From: OLB6 sp964525565
GTDB taxonomy: Bacteria > Bacteroidota > Ignavibacteria > Kapaibacteriales > Kapaibacteriaceae
Direction: 5' to 3'
DNA: 11,299 nucleotides
NCBI GenBank assembly: GCA_964525565.1
Contig: CAZGHI010000061.1
Span: 1 to 11,299, forward strand
Part shown: positions 1 to 6,217 of the stretch, one piece after another
How the letters are laid out: each line of letters begins with the position of its first letter
Numbering within the stretch: the first letter of the stretch is position 1
Notes under the pieces: generated by a model
Told to the model about the DNA's origin: nothing
What the model saw: only the letters and a program-made list of their open reading frames with translations
Databases searched by the model: none
Position numbers and translations under genes: made by a program

Positions 1-1
1 C

Positions 2-103
2 GCCAAGTTCGAAGAACTCCACGACCCCACCCACCCCCTCCGCCAGGCCCTCGACCAGCTCTCTACACTCGAAACCGTCCGCATTATCGAAGGCAAGGCA
101 TGA
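2..103 (+). CDS. 3' end of an unidentified gene upstream of rloC (partial)
   Basis: An open frame enters from the left edge and gives 33 residues before a TGA at 101-103, ending in ETVRIIEGKA. Its stop overlaps the next gene's start as ATGA, the usual arrangement for translationally coupled genes of one operon. Composition is GC-rich and matches the next gene. RloC and PrrC nucleases are often encoded beside type I restriction-modification genes, so a restriction or modification subunit is a reasonable guess. The 33 residues carry no motif I can assign, and the identity is left open. Confidence 0.6.
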   Translation, partial: AKFEELHDPTHPLRQALDQLSTLETVRIIEGKA

Positions 104-2337
104 TCCGACGCATAGACCATCTCCGCAGCTTCGGCATCTACCGCGATTTTCGGTGGAACGGGCAGCCTGACTTTGCGAAACGAAACCTGCTCTACGGCTG
201 GAACTATTCCGGCAAGACCACGCTATCACGCCTGTTTCAGATTCTCGAAAAGCCAGATCGGTTAGCAGCGTGGCAAGGTGCCGAGTTCACCATAGCCTGC
301 GACAATACGGGGCCAGTTACCCATCGCTCGCTGGCGTCGGCCCCGAAGGTTCGCGTGTTCAATCGTGATTTTGTCAAAGACAGTTTTCTGGAAGAACACA
401 CCGCTCCCGCTGTGTTCATTCTCGGCCCAGAAAACGTCGCACTGCGCAAGCGCCAGGATATTTTGAACGCCCGCCGAGAACGGGTGAGGCAATACGAGGA
501 CAGACAGAGGGAAGAGGCTCGTCAGGTTCAACGCAGCATCGAGCAACTGGCGACAGCTAAAGCTCGTGAAATCCGCGACTGGTTGGGAATGCCGAAATTT
601 GAACGCCCTGAGTTGATGGACGTTGTTCGGCACATCCGTGGGAATGTTGATCAACACCTGCTCTCCCAAGAAGTGGTGGCCACAAACCTTGAAACCTTTA
701 GGAACACGAGCGGCTGGAACAACCTCACACCCATTCAGCCTGAACTGCCGGACCTCGTAGTATTATCTGAGCGCGTGCAGGCCGCTCTCTCGGAAACAGC
801 CTCCAATCGCGCCATCGAACGGCTGAAAGCCGATCGAAATCTGGAAAGCTGGGTTCGCTCAGGCATGGCGCTCCATCCAAACGGTGGAGAGTGTGCCTTC
901 TGTGGCTCCGCGATCCCTGCCGAGCGCCTGGAGCAACTTCGCGCGCACTTTTCCGAGGCCTATGAAGCCTTGGTTCGCCAAATCACGACGTTGTTGCAGG
1001 AGTGCCAGAGCGCACGGTTCGAACTACCCGCCCAAGATAAACGCGATTTCGCACCAACTCTCTGGGCTGACTTCAACCGTCAACGGGATGATTTTCAGAG
1101 TTGGGCCACCTGGGCAGACGCCTTGCGAACACAGATGGTCGCAGCTTTGACCCAAAAGCAGACCGCCCTTGAGAGCCAGATGACGTGGCAACCGGATCTG
1201 ACCCGCGCAGCCGAGGGGCAGGAGATTGTCAGCCGCATCAACGCGCTGATCCAGCAGCACAACACCTTGGCTGCCGAACACCAACAGACACGCCAACAGG
1301 CCAAAGAAGCACTCGAGCGTCATCACGCCGCGCTGTTCTTCCGCGACAACAACATCGCAACCATGGAAACGGAGCGCGTGCGCCATGAAACCCGTGAAGA
1401 AAAGGCCCGACAGACCGGCACTCGGATTGACGCGCAGGTGGCCGAAGTGAACCTACAACACCAAGCGCAATCCATCGGTGCCGTCCGCTTGAACGAAGTG
1501 CTTCGATTCCTGCTTCGGGACAGCAACATCGAGGCAGCCGATCTTGGTAACGGCCGATTTGAGTTCCGGCGAGACGGTCATGCCGCGAGCAACATGAGCG
1601 AGGGCGAAAAGACCGCGCTCACCTTCGCTTACTTCCTCACCAGCCTCGAAGCGAGCGGCGCTGTGCTAACCGACACCATTGTCTTCATCGACGACCCCAT
1701 TTCCAGCCTCGATTCAAATCACATCTACGCGGTTTACGCTCTCATCGTCGAGCGACTGAAAGACTGTCGCCAGCTTTTCGTATCCACACACAACTCGGAG
1801 CTGCTTGGGCTGCTGAAGGGCGAGTGGTTCGAGGTCCGCCAGCAATTCCGAAACACCGCCGAATCCTGCGCCTACTATGTCCGCCGTGAGTTTGGAGCGA
1901 ATTCACAGTGGACGTCTGTGATCGAAGACCTTCCACCCCTTCTGCGAAAGTATAAATCGGAATACCAATTCGTATTCTCGCAGTTGCACGCCTTTGCCAA
2001 CCATCCTGCTCCATTCACACACGAAGCCTATACCGCCCCCAACCTCGTGCGAAAGTTTCTGGAGGCCTATCTAGGTTTCCGTAAACCCAGCGTCTCCAAA
2101 TGGTCGGACAAGCTCGACCTGCTTTTCGACACTCCCGAAGAGCGGTGCGAGATCCAGAAATTCGCCGACGACGCCTCCCATCTCCAGAGCCTGACCAGAG
2201 CGTTGGAACAGCCCGATTTCGTGCCCAGCGCACAGAGCTGCGTGCGTTCCGTTCTCAATGCCCTGCAAACTAAAGACCTAGAGCACTACACATCGCTGTG
2301 CGAGTTGGCCGGGACACCGTCACCAACGACAACGTAG
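100..2337 (+). CDS. rloC: RloC-like anticodon nuclease (ABC-ATPase with zinc hook)
   Basis: This 745-residue protein has the architecture of RloC, a stress-activated tRNase related to PrrC that cleaves tRNA at the anticodon and blocks translation during phage infection. Motifs visible in order are: Walker A GWNYSGKTT (33-41); the segment VFNRDFVKDSF with FILG shortly after, typical of PrrC/RloC ATPases; long charged helical arms; a zinc hook C265-A-F-C268; an ABC signature SEGEK (500-504); Walker B VFIDDP with D531-D532, followed by SSLD; and a switch histidine in STHN (H564). The C-terminal part holds R651-x3-E655 and H694, which fit the Arg-Glu-His catalytic triad described for PrrC/RloC. 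The R-x3-E spacing matches; the histidine assignment is my inference. The gene overlaps the preceding one by four bases. It is GC-richer than the rest of the window, consistent with transfer. Family membership is strong. An alternative is a related SMC-like AAA_13 defence ATPase without nuclease activity. Confidence 0.85.
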   Translation: MIRRIDHLRSFGIYRDFRWNGQPDFAKRNLLYGWNYSGKTTLSRLFQILEKPDRLAAWQGAEFTIACDNTGPVTHRSLASAPKVRVFNRDFVKDSFLEEHTAPAVFILGPENVALRKRQDILNARRERVRQYEDRQREEARQVQRSIEQLATAKAREIRDWLGMPKFERPELMDVVRHIRGNVDQHLLSQEVVATNLETFRNTSGWNNLTPIQPELPDLVVLSERVQAALSETASNRAIERLKADRNLESWVRSGMALHPNGGECAFCGSAIPAERLEQLRAHFSEAYEALVRQITTLLQECQSARFELPAQDKRDFAPTLWADFNRQRDDFQSWATWADALRTQMVAALTQKQTALESQMTWQPDLTRAAEGQEIVSRINALIQQHNTLAAEHQQTRQQAKEALERHHAALFFRDNNIATMETERVRHETREEKARQTGTRIDAQVAEVNLQHQAQSIGAVRLNEVLRFLLRDSNIEAADLGNGRFEFRRDGHAASNMSEGEKTALTFAYFLTSLEASGAVLTDTIVFIDDPISSLDSNHIYAVYALIVERLKDCRQLFVSTHNSELLGLLKGEWFEVRQQFRNTAESCAYYVRREFGANSQWTSVIEDLPPLLRKYKSEYQFVFSQLHAFANHPAPFTHEAYTAPNLVRKFLEAYLGFRKPSVSKWSDKLDLLFDTPEERCEIQKFADDASHLQSLTRALEQPDFVPSAQSCVRSVLNALQTKDLEHYTSLCELAGTPSPTTT

Positions 2338-2356
2338 GCGAAACAGTTTACTGCAT

Positions 2357-2368
2357 TCCGATCTCGGA
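2357..2368 (+). terminator. Weak hairpin downstream of rloC
   Basis: TCCGA and TCGGA (5-bp arms) flank a 2-base loop about 20 bases after the rloC stop and are followed by only a short ATTTGT. It is the only dyad I see directly after the gene. The stem is short and the loop too tight for a convincing intrinsic terminator. Confidence 0.2.
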
Positions 2369-2419
2369 TTTGTCACGTGCCCCCGTTGATGAAATGAACT
2401 AAGCGATATACTGTTTGTG

Positions 2420-2444
2420 TATTGTACAATAAACATTGGAATGT
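2420..2444. promoter_or_regulatory. Palindrome pair in hydrolase leader, candidate operator
   Basis: TATTGTACAATA (2420-2431) is a perfect 12-bp palindrome, followed after one base by a second dyad, ACATT-GG-AATGT (2433-2444). They lie in the AT-rich 255-base gap between rloC and the hydrolase gene, about 160-180 bases before the hydrolase start. This is the right kind of site for a dimeric repressor, but no regulator gene is in view and no promoter hexamers stand out, so the role is inferred. The rest of the gap shows nothing else I can support. Confidence 0.35.
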
Positions 2445-2601
2445 CAATTACATTAGTAAAACAGTTCTGGCGTTGCTGTGTGCACGATCTTTGCTACAGT
2501 TGTAGGCTGAGTTGGTTCTCGATTTGTTCCTTTCCCACTCAGAGTTTTGGCCGTGTGGGCCTTGAAATCAATTTCAACCATTCGAATTCTTAGTGCGGTG
2601 T

Positions 2602-4176
2602 ATGAGTATTCTTACAGGCTGGATAATTGGCATGGTCGCACTTGCTCACTTTGCAACTGGAGCAACAGATTCAAGCACGGCACTCCAACACGTGCTACTA
2701 TATTTTGACACCACTGAGAAAGTTGAGACACGCTTCCAATTGCCCCTTACATCAGTAAGCACCGACATTGTGACAATCGCGCAATATGAAGAGGGAATGG
2801 AAACACCAATCATCCGTGTTACGAATAACTCTGGAAAAGCGGTGTTTGAAGCATTCGGATATCTTGACTCCGCCTGGCAAGATTTATTGGGCAACCTCAC
2901 GATTCGTTTGCTAGCGCGTGAATGTTGTGCGGGAACGGCAAGCTACGTTGAAGAATACTCGTATGATAAAAGACGCAACGAATTTGTGTGTGCGAAAAGA
3001 ACACTATTTATGTACGCGCTGCTGCGTCCGGATGTCGTATTCCAGGATGCTGAACCGATCAGTGTAACGAACCAGCGATTGTATCTCAATCCAACCAACT
3101 ATCCGGACGAAGAACAGGCGTGGGGGAGTTCCAACGTGGTGTGGCGGGCAGGCATACTACTTAAAAAAGGAACTCCTGCATGGGTAGTGGGAAGCCATCT
3201 ACACAACGGAAAGTTGTACCACCTTGTTGTTGGTAGGCCGGAAATCAACACGTATGTGACGCAGGAATTTGTTAGCGACAATACACTTACCCAGGGAAGT
3301 GTTTGCGGGTGGCTGGTTGAACCCGACTCGTTTCAGTCAGCATTGGAGCAATTCGTTGCTGAACAGCCTGCGCACATTGCTGTTTCGGTTGACGTTTTGG
3401 ACTATTATGGGGAAACGGTATCTCATTATGGTGTAAATGAGCTGGACAGCATGATTGCCATGAGTGTTTTAAAGCTCCCCATTGCAGTAGTTGCTTTTAA
3501 ACACATTGACGACCGCATACTGAGCATGGACAAACAGCTAAGAGTAGATAGCACAGATTTTTTACGAAAAACGTACAGTCCCCTACGCGACAGCGCCAAA
3601 GCCCCCTTTTCAACAACTTTTCGGGCGGCTATGTGGTATGCACTAAACAAAAGCGATAACATCGGCGCAGACCTTGTGATTGATGCATTAAATGGTGTTC
3701 AACGGGTGAACGAAACGTTACATCGTATGGGGTTTATAACGATGGGTGTGGGTAGTGCCTACAGAGACCTTACAACAACATCGCTCATGAAAAATTGGAG
3801 CACATCCGGTGGTATGAATCAATTACTTCGGCGTGTATTTGCGGAAGGCATGATCAGTGACAGTGCCATGAGGTTTGTAAGCAATGCGATGGAGTCAACA
3901 AAAACAGGGAAGAATCGCATTCGTGGGCTGCTGCCTCAGGAAATCAGAGTTGCGAATAAGACGGGAACATATAGCAAGGACTCAACACCTGGAGACTGCA
4001 CAGCAGTTAACGATGTCGGCATTATTGAGTTGCCGAACGGAGGAGCAGTAGTGATTTCGGTATTCGTGAACAATGCAATGCTTACGCTAACTGGGTGTGA
4101 GAGGGTTATTGCCCAGATTGCCCGGATGGTTTATGATAGAGCTGCAGAAAGTGGTGGGGTTATGAACAAAAATTAA
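2602..4176 (+). CDS. Exported serine hydrolase, class A beta-lactamase-like
   Basis: A 524-residue protein with a hydrophobic N-terminus that looks like a signal peptide (GWIIGMVALAHFATG), so probably periplasmic. The C-terminal ~250 residues carry the class A serine beta-lactamase triad of motifs: S288-V-L-K291, S351-D-N353 and K453-T-G-T456. Between the last two, NWST and TKTGKNRIRGLLP, then NDVGIIELPNG after KTGT, resemble subclass A2 enzymes (the CfxA/PER/VEB group). No glutamate is seen in the omega-loop segment before W399, where A2 enzymes carry the deacylating Glu166. The first ~230 residues match no domain I know; ordinary class A enzymes are about 300 residues. I chose ATG 2602. An in-frame GTG at 2593 would add three residues including an arginine and would give a better signal-peptide n-region. 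Neither start has a Shine-Dalgarno sequence. The last codons and stop lie inside a repeat shared with the right end. Beta-lactam hydrolysis is not assured; it may be a PBP-like or other serine hydrolase. Confidence 0.75.
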   Translation: MSILTGWIIGMVALAHFATGATDSSTALQHVLLYFDTTEKVETRFQLPLTSVSTDIVTIAQYEEGMETPIIRVTNNSGKAVFEAFGYLDSAWQDLLGNLTIRLLARECCAGTASYVEEYSYDKRRNEFVCAKRTLFMYALLRPDVVFQDAEPISVTNQRLYLNPTNYPDEEQAWGSSNVVWRAGILLKKGTPAWVVGSHLHNGKLYHLVVGRPEINTYVTQEFVSDNTLTQGSVCGWLVEPDSFQSALEQFVAEQPAHIAVSVDVLDYYGETVSHYGVNELDSMIAMSVLKLPIAVVAFKHIDDRILSMDKQLRVDSTDFLRKTYSPLRDSAKAPFSTTFRAAMWYALNKSDNIGADLVIDALNGVQRVNETLHRMGFITMGVGSAYRDLTTTSLMKNWSTSGGMNQLLRRVFAEGMISDSAMRFVSNAMESTKTGKNRIRGLLPQEIRVANKTGTYSKDSTPGDCTAVNDVGIIELPNGGAVVISVFVNNAMLTLTGCERVIAQIARMVYDRAAESGGVMNKN

Positions 4177-4180
4177 TGCA

Positions 4181-4204
4181 GCCGGGAGCTAATATGATCC
4201 CGGC
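4181..4204. terminator. Hairpin terminator between convergent hydrolase and cyclase remnant
   Basis: GCCGGGA (4181-4187) and TCCCGGC (4198-4204) form a perfect 7-bp stem with a 10-base loop, beginning four bases after the hydrolase stop. Read on the minus strand the stem is followed by TGCATTAATTTTTG, a T-run a few bases away, so it fits best as the intrinsic terminator of the cyclase gene. It may also slow plus-strand transcription leaving the hydrolase. Confidence 0.6.
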
Positions 4205-4206
4205 AC

Positions 4207-4224
4207 AATGAATATTTATTCATT
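4207..4224. other. Small hairpin at the cyclase stop (left copy)
   Basis: AATGAATA and TATTCATT form an 8-bp stem around TT, overlapping the minus-strand TGA of the cyclase remnant (4220-4222). The right-hand copy has the same hairpin with one changed base pair that stays paired. Confidence 0.5.
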
Positions 4225-4453
4225 CTAACCAACAGGTGTTCATTTGCCCATTGCCTTTGATGTCTATTGTGCCGCGTGGTGTGCACGTACATGCAACACT
4301 ATCGCCTGAAATGGTTGGCGAGGTAAACGGCGGCCCTAGGGCAAACGTTTCACTCGCCTGAATGCGCCCTGTCTGGCCTGGTGCTCTATACGCCGATGGA
4401 TAGGTTTATGGTGTAGTCTCACACACGTATTTCAAACATCCGGTACTGATCAT
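4220..4453 (-). pseudogene. Decayed 3' fragment of class III adenylate/guanylate cyclase
   Basis: On the minus strand, the frame ending at the TGA at 4220-4222 reads 61 codons back to an in-frame TAA at 4406-4408. It contains GQTGRIQASETF and, near the end, PRGTIDIKGNGQMN. These match the conserved end of class III nucleotide cyclase catalytic domains, where GQTGRIQ-SE is followed by RG-I--KGKG-M-TYWL. The same frame upstream of the stop, to about 4453, has STGCLKYVCE, weakly like the G-T-K-K-F-x-Y-D stretch of the fold. The metal-binding and substrate regions further upstream are missing. KGKG has become KGNG and TYWL has become TCWL compared with the right-hand copy. It is a remnant, convergent with the hydrolase gene, and cannot encode an active enzyme. 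Confidence 0.75.
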
Positions 4454-4463
4454 GCCTTTTGTC

Positions 4464-4510
4464 ATGAACAAAAATCGAATCGTGCTGAGATGTTAATATC
4501 GTGATTCGAT
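4464..4510 (-). terminator. Second minus-strand terminator-like hairpin
   Basis: ATCGAATC (4474-4481) and GATTCGAT (4503-4510) form a perfect 8-bp stem with a 21-base loop. On the minus strand the stem runs straight into TTTTGTTCAT, a classic T-tail. The tail, ATGAACAAAAAT on the plus strand (4464-4475), is identical to that of the cyclase terminator at 4162-4173. It implies that a minus-strand transcript once came from the right; no intact minus-strand gene is visible there now. Confidence 0.45.
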
Positions 4511-4523
4511 AATATTGTCCACG

Positions 4524-4595
4524 AAGTATTCACATTTTTGTGTACTTAAACAAGCACACGAACTAAATACGCTTTCGTATCGTCAACGCACGTTG
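4524..4595. other. Run of small dyads before the 4595 ORF
   Basis: Three short dyads follow one another. AAGTA (4524-4528) and TACTT (4543-4547) enclose CACA-TTTT-TGTG (4531-4542) with a 2-base bulge. ATACG-CTTT-CGTAT lies at 4567-4580. CAACG-CA-CGTTG lies at 4584-4595, ending on the GTG start of the small ORF. Together they could be regulatory sites or structured leader RNA, but each stem is only 4-5 bp and function is unproven. Confidence 0.25.
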
Positions 4596-4909
4596 TGAAA
4601 ATCATTACTGCTATTCTTTTGTGCTGCTTTAGCATGGTTTCATTGTTACAGACTCCGGCGGATGGACGTCTGTCGAAACCGAAATCCGAACTGACGGCAA
4701 AACAGATACCGTCGGTGGCTACCCTTGCCATTGCAGACATTGAAGATGCACCTGAATCCGATGAGATTGGCAATTCTGTTGCCGAACGTTACCGATATAC
4801 CTGCGTTGACGCTTCTGTTCTAAACGTCGCAAAGTACTACGGTCCACCATCCCGGGTTTCGTTATCCGGCACCCCCACATACGTACGCGTATGTAGCATC
4901 CGCATTTAG
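4595..4909 (+). CDS. Doubtful small secreted protein (104 aa)
   Basis: A GTG-initiated frame of 104 residues. It begins with a credible signal peptide: lysine at position 2, then a hydrophobic ITAILLCCFSMVSLLQT stretch. The rest is polar with no domain I recognise, and it ends in TYVRVCSIRI. There is no Shine-Dalgarno sequence, the start lies in a small dyad, and the last 15 codons run through a nested stem-loop, so the 3' part may not be genuine coding sequence. It could be a real small secreted protein, the 5' remnant of a longer gene, or chance. The signal peptide is the only positive evidence. Confidence 0.3.
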   Translation: MKIITAILLCCFSMVSLLQTPADGRLSKPKSELTAKQIPSVATLAIADIEDAPESDEIGNSVAERYRYTCVDASVLNVAKYYGPPSRVSLSGTPTYVRVCSIRI

Positions 4910-4937
4910 GCCGGATAGCTGTAAGCACGTTTACAGC
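4863..4937 (+). other. Nested stem-loop cluster, candidate structured RNA element
   Basis: An outer 8-bp stem TATCCGGC (4863-4870) / GCCGGATA (4910-4917) encloses an inner 7-bp hairpin ACATACG-TACG-CGTATGT (4877-4894). A third perfect hairpin GCTGTAA-GCACGT-TTACAGC (4918-4937) follows with no gap, then a run of eight C (4937-4944). All three stems are perfect. The cluster lies 150-220 bases upstream of the efflux adaptor start. No T-tract follows, so it does not look like a simple terminator. A structured leader or a REP-like extragenic element are the main options. Confidence 0.45.
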
Positions 4938-5037
4938 CCCCCCCGTCTCCGTTCAATACCCTTTTCTTGTTTCGTTTTGTTCCTTGTTGGTGACGACAAC
5001 CAATTAAGGAAAACGATGTATTAACCATATTTATAAC

Positions 5038-5055
5038 GTTCGTATCGAAACGAAC
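5038..5055. promoter_or_regulatory. Dyad just upstream of the efflux operon, candidate operator
   Basis: GTTCG (5038-5042) and CGAAC (5051-5055) form a dyad centred about 40 bases before the adaptor start, in an AT-rich leader (positions 4960-5085). Local repressor sites are common for RND operons, but no regulator gene is adjacent. I could not settle on -35 and -10 elements; TATTTATAA around 5028 is a possible -10. Confidence 0.25.
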
Positions 5056-5085
5056 CACCTATTCACGTACCCAAATCACAGTACT

Positions 5086-6171
5086 ATGATCGCTAGATTA
5101 TGTATTCTCTCCGTTGCCGTTGCTCTCGCTGGTTGCAGTTTCAACAATGAACATGAAGAAGAAGAGCATGAAGATGAAACGTTTCTTGTTACGAATGTGA
5201 TACGCACAGACACAGTTCTAACTCATGAGTACGTATGCCAGATTCGGGCACATCAGCATATTGATGTACGAGCATTGGAAAGGGGCTATCTCGAGCGTAT
5301 CCTGGTAAACGAGGGACAGCGAGTGAAAAAAGGGCAACTGATGTTCCAGATCATGCCGGTGCTGTACCAGGCAGAGTATGCAAAAGTTGCTGCAGAACTG
5401 CGTATGGCTGAGATTGAGTATCAGAATAGTAAGTCGCTGGCTGACAGCAATGTGGTTTCGAAAAACGAGCTTGCCATTGCTAAAGCTAGGCTGGACAGAG
5501 TAAGAGCAGAACTTGCACTCGCACAAACCCATGTGGAGTTTACAAAAATCAAAGCCCCCTTCGATGGAATTGTCGATAGACTTCTCGTACGCCAAGGAAG
5601 TCTGCTTGAAGAAGGCGATGTACTGACTGCGTTGTCCGACAACAGCGAAATGTGGGTGTACTTTAATGTTGCCGAAGCGCAATACCTGAACTATAGTATA
5701 AGTCGGCGTCACGACAGTGTGTGGAATGTGCGACTTCGAATGGCGAACCAGGACCTTTTTCCTTATGAAGGTCGTGTCACGACAATTGAAGGCGACTTTA
5801 ACAGCGAGACGGGCAACATTGCCTACCGCGCCACCTTTCCTAATCCGGATGGATTGCTACGGCATGGGGAAACGGGAAATATCATCGCTACTGAACCTGT
5901 AAAGAATGTACTGCTTGTACCACAGAAGGCAACATTCGAAGTGCTCGATAAGAAGCTGGTGTACGTTGTTGATACTAAAGGCGTTGTGCATTCACGTGTA
6001 ATAACCGTTATCGGAGAGTTACCTCATTTGTACGTTGTTGGCGGGGGTGTAAACGAAGGAGACCTCGTGCTGCTGGAGGGTTTACGAAAGGTTGAGGAAG
6101 GACAAGCAGTATCGTATCGAAAGATACCTTTCGATTCTGTGCAGCATTCTCTCCAACTCCATGCAGAGTAG
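5086..6171 (+). CDS. RND efflux periplasmic adaptor (membrane fusion protein), lipoprotein
   Basis: A 361-residue HlyD/AcrA-type adaptor, the periplasmic link between the inner-membrane pump and the outer-membrane channel encoded next. A lipoprotein signal ends in LAGC with the lipidated cysteine at C17. An acidic, histidine-containing tail (NNEHEEEEHEDE, 20-31) follows. The first lipoyl half is near YLERILVNEGQRVKKGQLMFQI-like residues 66-87. A helical hairpin rich in A, E and K runs from about 93 to 150 (LAIAKARLDRVRAELALA). The second lipoyl half contains KIKAPFDGIVDRLLVRQG, then WVYFNVAE opens the beta-barrel. The length fits the family. The ATG has an A-rich leader and no Shine-Dalgarno sequence. 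It is first in a three-gene plus-strand operon, 46 bases before the pump gene. The His/Glu tail hints at metal handling, but the pump looks like a drug (HAE1) type, so substrate is unassigned. Confidence 0.92.
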   Translation: MIARLCILSVAVALAGCSFNNEHEEEEHEDETFLVTNVIRTDTVLTHEYVCQIRAHQHIDVRALERGYLERILVNEGQRVKKGQLMFQIMPVLYQAEYAKVAAELRMAEIEYQNSKSLADSNVVSKNELAIAKARLDRVRAELALAQTHVEFTKIKAPFDGIVDRLLVRQGSLLEEGDVLTALSDNSEMWVYFNVAEAQYLNYSISRRHDSVWNVRLRMANQDLFPYEGRVTTIEGDFNSETGNIAYRATFPNPDGLLRHGETGNIIATEPVKNVLLVPQKATFEVLDKKLVYVVDTKGVVHSRVITVIGELPHLYVVGGGVNEGDLVLLEGLRKVEEGQAVSYRKIPFDSVQHSLQLHAE

Positions 6172-6217
6172 TTCGCGATTATCGTTCTTCCTAACAACAA
6201 CTTAAAGACAACTAAAC

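Larger units (their letters stand above)
4162..4278. repeat. Left copy of 117-bp direct repeat
   Basis: This segment aligns without gaps to 11183-11299 with 11 mismatches (about 91% identity); the first 44 bases are identical. It contains the last five codons (including stop) of the hydrolase gene, a hairpin terminator, a small hairpin and, on the minus strand, the last codons of a class III cyclase. All mismatches fall after base 44, toward the cyclase end. In this copy CGGCACAAT (4201-4209) and ATTGTGCCG (4266-4274) form a 9-bp inverted repeat that is broken in the right copy. Confidence 0.95.

Noticed and set aside
262..669. 135-residue minus-strand frame within the RloC gene
   Set aside because: It is fully antisense to clear ATPase motifs, including Walker A flanks and the FILG segment. 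It is a shadow of a GC-rich gene.
4546..4773. 75-residue minus-strand frame opposite the small secreted ORF
   Set aside because: It has low-complexity serine-rich translation with no motif, and its start and end sit in no regulatory context. It is a shadow frame.
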